Assembly (NCBI RefSeq): GCF_040807025.1
Contig: NC_090981.1
Span: forward strand, 3,050,501 to 3,114,500
Source of the DNA: Struthio camelus
Taxonomy: Eukaryota > Chordata > Aves > Struthioniformes > Struthionidae
Direction: 5' to 3'
DNA length: 64,000 bases
The position numbers were made by a program, and so were the translations under genes. Positions 54,001 through 64,000 of the stretch are shown in pieces (the stretch's first letter is position 1; each line of letters starts with the position of its first letter). The notes beneath the pieces were generated by a model. The model saw only the letters and a program-made list of their open reading frames with translations. It made no database searches and was not told the origin of the DNA.

Positions 54001-56515
54001 TCTGCTATACCAGAGAAGGTCCACAGAGAACAATAATACTCAGCAGGTGCCAACCTGAGAGCTAATTTTATCTACCTCTCAGGTTGCTGAAGGTAGTAGC
54101 TGGAATTTCCCTAATTCTCTTCTTCCCTTCTTAGCTTATAAACTAAACCCACCTCATGGAATAGGTATTGAAGACAGAGTAAATATAACAAGAGTTCATT
54201 CTTTCCAACAGATGCAAGTTGTGTTTTATCCTGACCAATTGTTAAAGACCCTGGGAGTAGAAAAAGTTGTCAGTGAGGAGTTTGTGTGCAGAAGATCATA
54301 TAGTATCTATACCTTGTAGTACTTGCACTGTAGAGATATAAACCTTCATTTTTGGAGGGATTTCAATCCACCATTCTTGTAAAGATGTTTTTAAAAAAAA
54401 CATTTAGTTATCATAGCATCCTTTGGTCTCAGTCAGATAATTTCAAAGTGATTGCTACATTTAATAACTAATATTATTCCATTGTGGAGCAATCTGCCCT
54501 CCAAAAATGTAAAAGATGTGGAAACCCTCCGATAACGTAAAATATCAGGTCAAGCCAATGGTTCCCTTCATATGAGTGGTAACTACTGGAACAATCACAA
54601 ACAGTACATGTCTTATCTGGATTATCATAGTGGAGATCTAAATCACATATACAATGCCCTTCAGCTTCTTTAGATATGCTGGAATGCGCAGCCTCTTAGC
54701 AGTGGTTAATGTCCTCAGCTTGGGAACAGCTCACTCAAGAGTTCTCTTAAAAGCTGGCATCTGCATTTCTGAGCAATTTTTCTGTAGTCAAGATGTCTGT
54801 TGATCACTTGATATCTTTCCATGGATTTGGGTTGTTTGTCCTGCTAGTTTTGTGCGTAGCTGATGTTTTCACTGCTGTCCAGAATGATTTATAGCTTTGT
54901 AAAAACACCATACAATACTTAGAATAGACTTAACATTCCAAGTATCTCATGTTATCAGCTTTTTTTCCAGTGTTGTGCAATGGACATGTAGTGCAGTTTA
55001 TTTTTAAGCGATACAAACAATAAACATCACTATTAAGGAAAAAAGCCTTTTGCTTTCTTCAGGAACAGTGTATAGTGAAAAAATCATCTTGGATAAATGG
55101 AAAATAGGGTATACATTACCAAATGAATCCCTTGAGATATTCTGTTAATCAATAGGCAGTTCCTATTGTAATCAACAAGTAAGAGGAAGCCTTACACTTT
55201 TTGAAAGAGGTTGGATAGGCACAAAACTACCATAAATTAATGTATTTGTTGATAACATTTTTTTTTCAGTGAGTGATGCTAATTCTCCTATCAAAATAAG
55301 AAATGAATGGAACTCTAAAAAAAATATAGCAATTTAATAGCAGTTTTCTTGTTTCTTTTTAAAAGAAGATATAGTTTCTCACAGTGTCAGTAAAAGTGAA
55401 CTTTGTTCAGAGTTTCTAATGAGTTACTCTGTTCTGGTGCTCTAGAGATGGTCATTCCAAGTGAAGTAACCCTCTAGATGAACTCTGTTAGATCCAAGAT
55501 ATTGTTCCTGGTAGGCAGATGGCTTATGGAATTATTCATAGAGTCAGTCTTCTGCTGTCTCAAGCTGACATTTTTATTTTCTAACAAAATGCAGTAAAGG
55601 AAAGAACTATGAGAAAGCAAGAAGAATCTGCCTAGATAATAGGATTTGAATATGCACTGTCAACATATTTTATAGAGATGGTGCCAAAAAATCCTAGAAT
55701 ATGCACTGTATCCTTGACCAAAAGCTATTTACAATTTATGATATTTCTTCCTTGGAAAGTAAAAATCATTACAATCCAGCATCCTCTGGGTCTCCCAGAA
55801 ACAGATACATGTAAATAGGTGTCTAAGACTTTACAACTTCATCTTGGACTGCCAAAAGAGTTAGCAGATGATCATGATTTTCATTCTATATTGTGCCACC
55901 CTGAGGAATCTCCAAATATTTTGAAGAACAAGGCATGGGAATCATCATTTAATCCCTTGCTGAAAGTAACTACTTCTTCATAGGAATGAAAAAAGTCAGT
56001 TCTCAAACAGCACAAAAATGTAGGACAAGAACCGAGGAATGCTTTTTATGTAGCTGCAGCAATATATCCAGAGTGTAATTATTTATGTTGAAATGTGAAC
56101 AGGAGATTTCAGTTAGCAATCTTTCTTTATGAAGACTGCAAAGGCAACTTTTTAGCTGCCTCTTATGCACAGGCCTTGGACTTTTTCTTCAATGGCCAGC
56201 ACTTCCTAACTCTCTAGGTTTCTAACCCCCGCTGTTTTCACTCTGACCAATATGGAGCAATGCTACCTTTTGAATTATTCAAATTATTTTTCTGAAGTGC
56301 CTGCTTACTCCCTGGAAGTCTTCCATCCAGCTACTAATCAAACCCATCACGACTGAGCTTATGAGATCTGGTCAAACTGATATAGCTAGAAGGTGCATTT
56401 TATTTTAAAAGTGCATATTTTTAATGATCAAATTGTTTTAACACTTCTCTTTCCTGACCTGGGCATACCACTGACTCTGCAGCACTACCAGGGTGCCTGT
56501 GGTGGTGGTGGTAGG
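51071..56515. other. Intergenic, no gene recognised
   Basis: AT-rich DNA without recognisable exons or transposons. It includes a very AT-rich block at about 52305-52550. Confidence 0.45.
52305..52550. other. Very AT-rich tract (TAATA/ATTATAT)
   Basis: Almost pure A/T with many TAATAATA and ATATTA runs. It is a possible nuclear matrix attachment type sequence. I see nothing coding. Confidence 0.5.
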
Positions 56516-56521
56516 GCACTA

Positions 56522-56636
56522 TTTTTTGACTCCAGACATTGTGATGCGCCCATTTTTTTTTGACTCCAGATATTGTGACTCCAGACATTGTGATGTCTCC
56601 AGACATTTTTTGACTCCAGACATTGTGATGCGCCCC
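56522..56636 (+). repeat. Clustered repeat of TGACTCCAGACATTGTGATG
   Basis: Full copies lie at 56527-56546, 56576-56595 and 56611-56630, with partial copies at 56561-56575 and 56596-56607. T runs precede three of them, and the first and last are followed by CGCCC. Spacing is irregular (49, 35 and less), so it is not a simple tandem array. Confidence 0.85.
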
Positions 56637-56639
56637 CCT

Positions 56640-59540
56640 GCTGCCTGGTGTATGTGCATCCATCTCACTTCTCTCTACCACTCCATTTTAAGTCAGCAGC
56701 CTAATAATGAAGCACTTCATGAGACTGTGAAACCAGTACCAGCAACAATGAGTCTTCATTATTTCTGGAGAAGACTGGGGTGTTTGAGATGCATGAAGCA
56801 TTGTGTAGACAGTTACAACTATAAACTGCTGTTTGTTACTGCCAAACAAATAAGTGTTACAACTATTTGAAAGTGTTGCTCTTCTCTAGTAAAAGATTTA
56901 TACTTAAAAAAAGAAAACAAAAACTAATTAGTACTTTATCTTTGTTTCATCCACACCTAAAGCGTATGGATATTGACTGGTGAACAGAAACCCTGTTCTC
57001 TATTACTGCTTACTCAACAAGGTTGGAAATGATAAACAGTTGGTTTGATTATATTACAAATAAGTGAGATAAAGCAGCTGTGACCCAAGACCTAGCCACC
57101 AAATATTTTATTTATTAGTAGATGGTTATTATGTTTGTAAAATATAAATTTTTCATGTAACTGTATGTTTGTAGATTAAAAAAATAAGCACAACTGAGAG
57201 CCTAAAACACTAGCATCCTGGTAATCTATGTTGCTTTCAACTGTATGGGAAGGGCTGAGTTTGGCATGCACATTGCAGAGAGCTGAGAGAAGATGAAATC
57301 TTAATTGCAAGGTACCCCTCCCCCTACCAGCTCCCAAATAAAACCACTGAGGTCTTATTGATAACAGCCTAGGTATCTACAGGCAGTGTAGCTGATAAGC
57401 TTCCTGTCTACCCAAACAGACTGAATATAGCATGTCTCATCAAAAGATTTAGAGCTGTCTCCTATATTAAAATAAGTCTACTCACTTTTCAACTAAATTT
57501 TTTTCTTGTATACAACCAGAATATCTTTTTCCTCTAGTGAATCTTTTAATGCCTGTGAATTTCAAACTTGTGTCTAATTTATGTCCATACCCACAAGGCA
57601 TCTATGGCATCTCATTCAGGGAAAACCTTTTGACATCATGGACAGGAAATATTCCAAGTTTATGGGATCCAGTTAGTTAGAAAATTCCAAGCAATTAGAT
57701 TTATGTGAAAATTATAAAAGGGACTCGATTTGTGTGGAAATTCATCTCTGTGTAGGACCACGTCACCAGATGACTCTCTTTGCCATACACACAAACAAAT
57801 AAATAAGAAAAAGAATATAGTATGGTAATATTTCTAATGCATGTTCTCTGTAACATATGGGCAGAAGACTGGTAATTGCCATTTTTTTCCTCCTGGGGCA
57901 GATACAGCTCTACTCTGGAGTAGGAGAGGTGAGGAAGCAGGAATGCCATGCAGTTATGCGGTTATGATTGTATGTGACTAGACGGTGCTGGTAGGCAGAT
58001 TAAAATCCCCTTAATATTTCTGACATACATACCTTATTTCTGCATGTGTACACAGACATACACACATGCATGTGTTGTGTGTGTGTGTGCCTGCCCCTGT
58101 ACTTCTCTGCCATTCATAGTGCTTCAACTTAAATGATCCCGGCACAGTCATTGCAAAACAGCATGGGGAGTTCACAGAGGCTTTCATGGAAGGAGTTCCA
58201 CTGCATGGCTGCATTCATGTGCTTACCTTCGTTCCTGTGGTTGGCACATGTGAAGAATGAATCTCCCTAAATAATCTCCTAAAAGAGAAGAAATTAAAGT
58301 TAACTCCTACCATTCTTTTAGTATGTGGCTGAACAAATTCTTTTAGCTTTTAAGGATTAGGGCAATTGCTGAGCAAGAGTTGATCCCATCGTGAAAAAAA
58401 TAAAACAGAGGAGAAGGGAAGCTGAAATGTGTCTTTGAGCATGCACTGTATTCATCATATTCCTTTGGTTTGGTTCAACTGGTCTTTTTGTAATTTCTTA
58501 CAAGGATATAAGAAATGCAAGTTGCAGTGAATATAAATTCATGTGGGCAGCTAAACTGTGATCTGTCATTCTCTCCTAATCTTAGTTGACACCCAGATGG
58601 ACACTTTATTCCCCTGTTCACTTGTATTTACACCTTTTACTCCATGGTACTGGGAGAAAAAAGCTTGTTGACCCCTGTGCTAATTTAAGATAAAAGACTG
58701 GATGACTTGGGGCTATTTTATCATTTACAAAGAAATCAAAACAAGCTCTCTTATGTGATTCAGAGCTGGATTAAAGCCACCAAGGGCCTTGTGTATGCTG
58801 AGAAGTATTAGTCTCACCTGTGTAATACACCATTCTCCTTGATAATATCAGAGTGATTTTGTATTTGGATATGCTTACTGAGACCACTGTGGGAAGCCTG
58901 TCACATGTTTGCTTCCTGTCCACAGTATGAATACAAATGTCAAAAGAATCATTATAACTTACATAAATTGCTCAAGACTTACACCTCAGAGTTTTTATTA
59001 CAAGAGGAGAGTGTCCTTAGAGAATGAAAAACCAGGGAAGAAAAGTAGTTGTCCCAAGAGAGCATTAGTTCATAACTGGGAGAAAAAGCATAAATAGGTT
59101 GTGAGAGGACTGAAGGGTCTAAGCAAACTGTTTATTAACACCATATAGCTCAGCATGTGTGTGTCATGAGAGAAAGAACTGCCCAAGCCATGGTTTTAAG
59201 GGGTTTAAGCTTTAAACCTCCCCTAACCTCTTCATTAGCAGTGACTAGCACAGCACATATTCTTCTGTTACCAGCTTGTGGTTGTGCATCTCTACAGATT
59301 TCCCCACCCTTGAGAGCACCATCTGTAATGGCTGTACCGTTGTACTGCCTCCCCCTTTACCATTGCAGTTGCATCCAGCCCTGTTGGAAAATGTAGATCG
59401 ACAGAGGGTGTTCTTATTTTGGAGTACCTGTTATAACCTCATATGTTTATGCTGGAGAAAATAATAGCTATATTTTTCCTTTGTTCTGATGTTGGCACCA
59501 AGGGGTGTTCTCCAGCACTGTGACATGATAGCTGTGTATA
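56640..59540. other. Intergenic, no gene recognised
   Basis: AT-rich sequence with only short random frames. A small (TG)n tract lies at about 58070-58090. Confidence 0.45.
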
Positions 59541-61225
59541 TCACAGAATCACAGAATCGTTTAGGTTGGAAGGGACCTCTGGAGATCATCTAGTCCAACC
59601 TCCCTGCTCAAGCAGGGTCACCTAGAGCACATTGCCCAGGATCACATCCAGACGGGTTTTGAATATCTCCAGGGAGGGAGACTCCACTACCTCTCTGGGC
59701 AACCTGTTCCAATGCTCTGTCACCCTCACAGTGAAGAAGTTTTTTCTCAGGTTCAGATGGAACTTCCTGTGGTTCAGTTTCTGCCCGTTGCCTCTTGTCC
59801 TGTTGCTGGGCACCACGGAGAAGAGGCTGGCCTCATCCTCTTGACACTCCCCCTTCAGATACTTGTACACGTTGATGAGATCGCCTCTCAATCTTCTCTT
59901 CTCCAGGCTGAACAGGCCCAGCTCTTGCAGTCTTTCTTCATAGGAGAGATGCTCCAGCCCTCTAATCATCTTGGTAGCCCTCCGCTGGACTCTCTCCAGG
60001 AGTGCCATGTCTCTCTTGTACTGGGGAGCCCAGAACTGGACACAGGACTCCAGGTGGGGCCTCCCCAGGGCTGAGTAGAGGGGCAGGATCACCTCCCTCG
60101 ACCTGCTGGCAACACTCTGCCTAATGCACCCCAGGAGACCATTGGCCTTCTTGGCCACAAGGGCACACTGCTGGCTCATGTTTAACTTGTTGTCCACCAG
60201 CACTCCCAGGTCCTTCTCTGCAGAGCTGCTCTCCAGCAGGTCAACCCCCAGCCTGTCCTGGTGCATGGGATTATTCCTGCCTAGGTGCAGGACCTTGCAC
60301 TTGCCTTTGTTGAACTTCATGAGGTTCCTCTCCGCCCAGCTCTCCAGCCTGTCCAGGTCCCTCTGAATGGCAGCACAGTCTTCTGGTGTGTTAGCCTCTC
60401 CCCCCAGTTTAGTATCATCAGCAAACTTGCTGAGGGTGCACTCTGTCCCTTCCTCAAGGTCATTGATGAATATATTGAACAAGACTGGACCCAGGACTGA
60501 CCCCTGGGGGACACCGCTAGCTACAGGCCTCCAACTTGACTCTGCGCCATTCACCACAACCCTCTGAGCTCGGCCATCCAGCCAGTTCTCAATCCACCTC
60601 ACTGTCCACTCATCTAGCCCACACTTCCTGAGCTTACCTAGGAGGATGTGATGGGAGACAGTGTCAAAAGCCTTGCTGAAGTCCAGGGAGACAACATCCA
60701 CTGCTCTCCCCTCATCTACCCAGCCAGTCATTCCGTCATAGAAGGCTATCAGAGTAGTCAAGCATGATTTCCCTTTGGTGAATCCATGCTGACTACTCCT
60801 GATCACCTTCTTGTCCTCCAGATGCTTAGTGAGGACCTCCAGGAGGAGCTGCTCCATCACCTTTCCAGGGATGGAGGTGAGGCTGACAGGCCTGTAGTTT
60901 CCTGGCTCCTCCTTCTTGCCCTTTTGGAAGACTGGCGTGACATTGGCTTTCTTCCAGTCCTCAGGCACCTCTCCTGATCTCCAGGACCTTTCAAAGATGA
61001 TGGAGAGTGGCCTAGCGATAACATCCGCCAGCTCCCTCAGCACTCGTGGGTGCATCCCATCAGGGCCCATGGATTTATGGATGTCAAGTTTGGACAAAAG
61101 ATCTCTAACCTGATCCTCCTCAACCAAGGGAGAGTCTTCCTTTCTCCAGCCTTCCTCTCTTGTCTCCAAGGTCTGGAATTCCTCAGGACTGGCCTTAGCA
61201 GTGAAGGACTGGCCTTAGCAGTGAA
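59541..61225 (-). mobile_element. CR1 retrotransposon, 5' truncated (about 1.7 kb)
   Basis: The tail TCACAGAATCACAGAATCG is at 59541, followed by a short 3' UTR and an open ORF2 segment up to about residue 452 of the full protein. It breaks off inside [10 protein letters not shown]. The last 20 bases (GGACTGGCCTTAGCAGTGAA, 61186-61205) are repeated exactly once more at 61206-61225. It is nearly identical in protein to the element at 17-19.7 kb, and both look recent. Confidence 0.94.
59622..61169 (-). CDS. CR1 ORF2 fragment: intact reverse transcriptase domain and C-terminus (515 aa)
   Basis: This is the open part of a truncated CR1. It begins at an internal Met (METREEGW), which is not the native start. 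The reverse transcriptase has NYRPVSLTS (91-99), SLDFSKAFD with Asp163, [10 protein letters not shown] (219-228) and FADD with Asp251/Asp252. The complete C-terminus [20 protein letters not shown] is present, ending at the normal stop. The endonuclease is absent, so it cannot be autonomous. Whether it is translated is unknown. No stop or frameshift interrupts 1.5 kb, which indicates a young copy. Confidence 0.85.
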   Translation of the reverse strand: METREEGWRKEDSPLVEEDQVRDLLSKLDIHKSMGPDGMHPRVLRELADVIARPLSIIFERSWRSGEVPEDWKKANVTPVFQKGKKEEPGNYRPVSLTSIPGKVMEQLLLEVLTKHLEDKKVIRSSQHGFTKGKSCLTTLIAFYDGMTGWVDEGRAVDVVSLDFSKAFDTVSHHILLGKLRKCGLDEWTVRWIENWLDGRAQRVVVNGAESSWRPVASGVPQGSVLGPVLFNIFINDLEEGTECTLSKFADDTKLGGEANTPEDCAAIQRDLDRLESWAERNLMKFNKGKCKVLHLGRNNPMHQDRLGVDLLESSSAEKDLGVLVDNKLNMSQQCALVAKKANGLLGCIRQSVASRSREVILPLYSALGRPHLESCVQFWAPQYKRDMALLERVQRRATKMIRGLEHLSYEERLQELGLFSLEKRRLRGDLINVYKYLKGECQEDEASLFSVVPSNRTRGNGQKLNHRKFHLNLRKNFFTVRVTEHWNRLPREVVESPSLEIFKTRLDVILGNVL

Positions 61226-64000
61226 ATATATTCCTTTTACTTTGTCTCTATAGTAACAGAACGCCAGAAGAAGAGATATTGTGTCTGGGAGCTCAGCCAC
61301 GAGCATAGGGAGGACTGAGGACTGTAGCCCACCGTCAGGAAAGAAAATTCTTTAAGAATAAACTATTTAACCAAAGGGTTCTGGGGAGAAGGCTGGAAAT
61401 GACATACACAAGCTAATATGATTGCAAAGAAGGTATTATCCCAATTCTCTTTTGTTGAATGAAAGACAAGCTGAAATGTCTGGCCTCATCTCTTAGAGGA
61501 AAGGAGTGGGCATACTCCAGTCTCAACATTTGATCTTATTGCTAATGCTTTGGCACAAGTCCTCAATGTTGCTTTGTGGGCAACCACCACATTTTTCTCC
61601 TTTCTTCCCCCTTTATCTCCTACTCCAGTCCAGTCAACACACAGTAGCACAAGCATACCTCTGAACAATTCAGTCCATTCTTGAATTTATCCACTAATTT
61701 ACTGTTTCAAGCCACAAGAAGTTCAAACGCCCTTGCTCATTTTTAACATTCTCTGTGATTCAGCCTCATACATTCCCTTGCATTTACTATGCTATGCTAT
61801 CATTGCCTCCCCCTTTTGTAAGATTGTTTAGCTACATATAGATTTATGCCTCTCAGTTTCTAGGCTGGCAAAGTGTTGCAGCTGCATTTCAGGGTGAGAA
61901 CCAAATGTACAACAGCTTTGCCCATGCCTTCAAAGCTCTGCTGGGATAGTTGAGAACCCCAACACCTTGGCATTAGGATTTAAGGAAAAAATAGTAGATT
62001 ATATAGCATATCAAATGTTTTGGAAACCATAGAAATTAAAAGCCTACAGAATTAGAAAATAGAGATAATGAAATACAGACACTCACAAAACCCTTCCTGA
62101 AAAGGTATAGGCTGCTTTCATCTGAGGATCCCACTTCCCAGTTTTAAATAATGATATTCCTGGTTGAAATACATGTGGATGAAGGGACTTTGTTGAGCTT
62201 CTGTACACCACACATTTCTTTTATGTCTGCAGCACTGAAAGAGCTACACTAGCCACTATGCAGGTTCATGGAAAATACATGTGTGTGTGTTATGTGCACA
62301 CATCATATATTATGGAGAAGGTTTGCTATAGTATGGCAAGTATTGGTCTTTTCAATTTATTTTATGTGAAGGAGACAACTGAAAGCATTTTAAGACTAGG
62401 TGCTTGTCTTTCATGTTCACTGCATTTTTTCCCCAACATATAAATGTTTAGAAAACCTTTCTTGTATTTCACAAGTGTAGAATTGGGGCAGCATATTAAC
62501 TGTGAATAATAAAAGATACAGAAAAAAACTTGTGAAATCATTCCTTTGAAGCTGAAATAAAAACATGGTTACACCCAGAGATTAATTATGAATAATTGGA
62601 TACTAATGCATTGGCAATATGCAGAGACTTTAATCCATTCAGATGACAAGGGAAGCGTGGATGAGTTGAGGAGGAATATTTTTCCATCTTAAAATGATCA
62701 AAGTCTTTTTGTATATTTGCAGAAATTGGTGGAGACAGATGACAGTCAGTGAGGGAGGAAAAGGGTGACAGTTTAAAATGAATAATGATATCAGATGAAA
62801 CATATGATGAACACAAAAATGGCAGGAATCTGTACAGGAGGTTATGCAAAAATTCTGCATAATTCTGTAGGAAATAGTAAACTCTCAGTGTCCTTATAAT
62901 CTCCTCCTATCTCACTCTGTGGGAATCCAGTTTCTTTCCAGCTTACAGCACTACAGTTATAAAAATAGTACAATGTAAAAATAATACACATATAATAAAA
63001 TGGTAGCAATGGCCAGGGCCTGTTCTGTAACTGAGGAGGCCAACACTTTAGCTATTCAGTTGGACTTTTTGTTTTCTTTTGGCTGTGAATTTCATGATTC
63101 ATTTCATAGTTTCTCTCCACCCTTTCTGAAACTTCTACACCAACTGAGCCAGAGGTTCAGTCCTGGAGGAAATGAATAAATAATGTGTTTGGGCCAGAGA
63201 TGTGTGTTTGTTAGAGAAGGAAATACTAAGGGTGAGTAATGCTTGTTTTTTTAAACCTGCCAAAGACTGTTAAGTCTAAGGTAAAGCTGGAGATACTTTT
63301 CTCTGCCAGATTGCTCCATTTACTAGGCAACGAGGAAGGCACTCTTGCACCATAAGAAGGTAGAGAAAATAAGTACCATGTAAACCTTTCAGTGTACACC
63401 TTGCAAAGTATCCCTGTGCCCTGGAGCTCTCACCCTGCAGCGGGGCACCACAGTCTGAAGATGCTCCTGTGCAGGGACCCCAACGGCACTGTGGCCTGGA
63501 TTGTGCCTCTCCACAGACTTCAGCTTCTTCCTTGGCTGCTTTCCCCTATCAGGCAACTTCAGTCCCCAATTATTATCTCCATTATCAAAAATAATAAAGA
63601 TTCCCTCTTCAGGACCTTTTCTTCCTCTCATCCTTCACTCTAGTGACCTCTGGTTTCATTTTGCTGACATTCCCTTACAGTAGGAACCGACTATTGGAAG
63701 AGTATTGTTGGGCTCTGTTAGTGGTTGTTTTTTTTTTTTTAACTCATGCTTTTTCATACCCAGGGATTGTTTCATTTCAGGTTATTATGCAAGAATAAGC
63801 CTCAAGGCTTTTATATATGTGGAATGCTCGTGGCTGTTGCAGTTCCTCCCACCTCTGCATTTCTCCTGAAACAGGAAAAAAAAAAAGCTAGATTAGATAA
63901 TGAGAGTGTAGTACAAATCTCACTTTTCTATATTTAAAGCATAACCAGATCCAATGACTGCTGAAGCAATGAATCACTGTAATTTACATATACAGGTCAG
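61226..64000. other. Intergenic, no gene recognised
   Basis: AT-rich sequence to the window end. Short open frames are random in composition. I see no exon, transposon or satellite that I can support. Confidence 0.45.

Overview
This is a window from a bird genome. The evidence is a set of CR1 non-LTR retrotransposons with the typical avian 3' end, ending in short repeats related to TCACAGAA, together with vertebrate intron-exon architecture and the gene order SMC5 (+) followed by KLF9 (-). That convergent pair is the same as on human 9q21. In birds this block is expected on the Z chromosome, from general knowledge of avian Z synteny.

Layout. Positions 1-9,900 carry the last seven recognisable exon pieces of SMC5 on the + strand. 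They are clearly broken: a TAA stop, several one-base frameshifts, a Walker B Asp replaced by Glu, a damaged ABC signature and a premature stop in the last exon. A GC-rich, promoter-like CpG island (about 5.39-6.25 kb) lies between two of these exons. From 9.9 to 15.5 kb I see no gene. From 15.48 to 20.62 kb there is a CR1 complex. Its core is a nearly full-length + strand CR1 with an open ORF1 (SGNH esterase type) and an open ORF2 (endonuclease plus reverse transcriptase). It is flanked on both sides by CR1 3' sequence in the opposite orientation. KLF9 then occupies about 24.16 to 42.2 kb on the - strand: a 3' UTR of about 3.4 kb with Pumilio-type motifs, a second coding exon at 27.6-27.8 kb, a 12.9-kb intron containing one CR1 fragment, a first coding exon at 40.7-41.1 kb, and a CpG-island promoter to about 42.3 kb. 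KLF9 is intact (227 aa, three zinc fingers). A second CpG island at 49.55-51.07 kb lies about 8.5-10 kb upstream of the KLF9 start codon. A 5'-truncated CR1 with an open 515-codon ORF2 segment lies at 59.5-61.2 kb. The rest is intergenic DNA with microsatellites and one unusual clustered repeat at 56.5 kb.

The most interesting point is that an SMC5 copy in its ancestral syntenic position is dead while its neighbour KLF9 is intact. SMC5 is an essential subunit of the SMC5/6 complex in the eukaryotes where this has been tested. This copy is therefore probably not the only one in the genome. A W-linked gametolog or a second copy of the SMC5-KLF9 block are the explanations I would test first.
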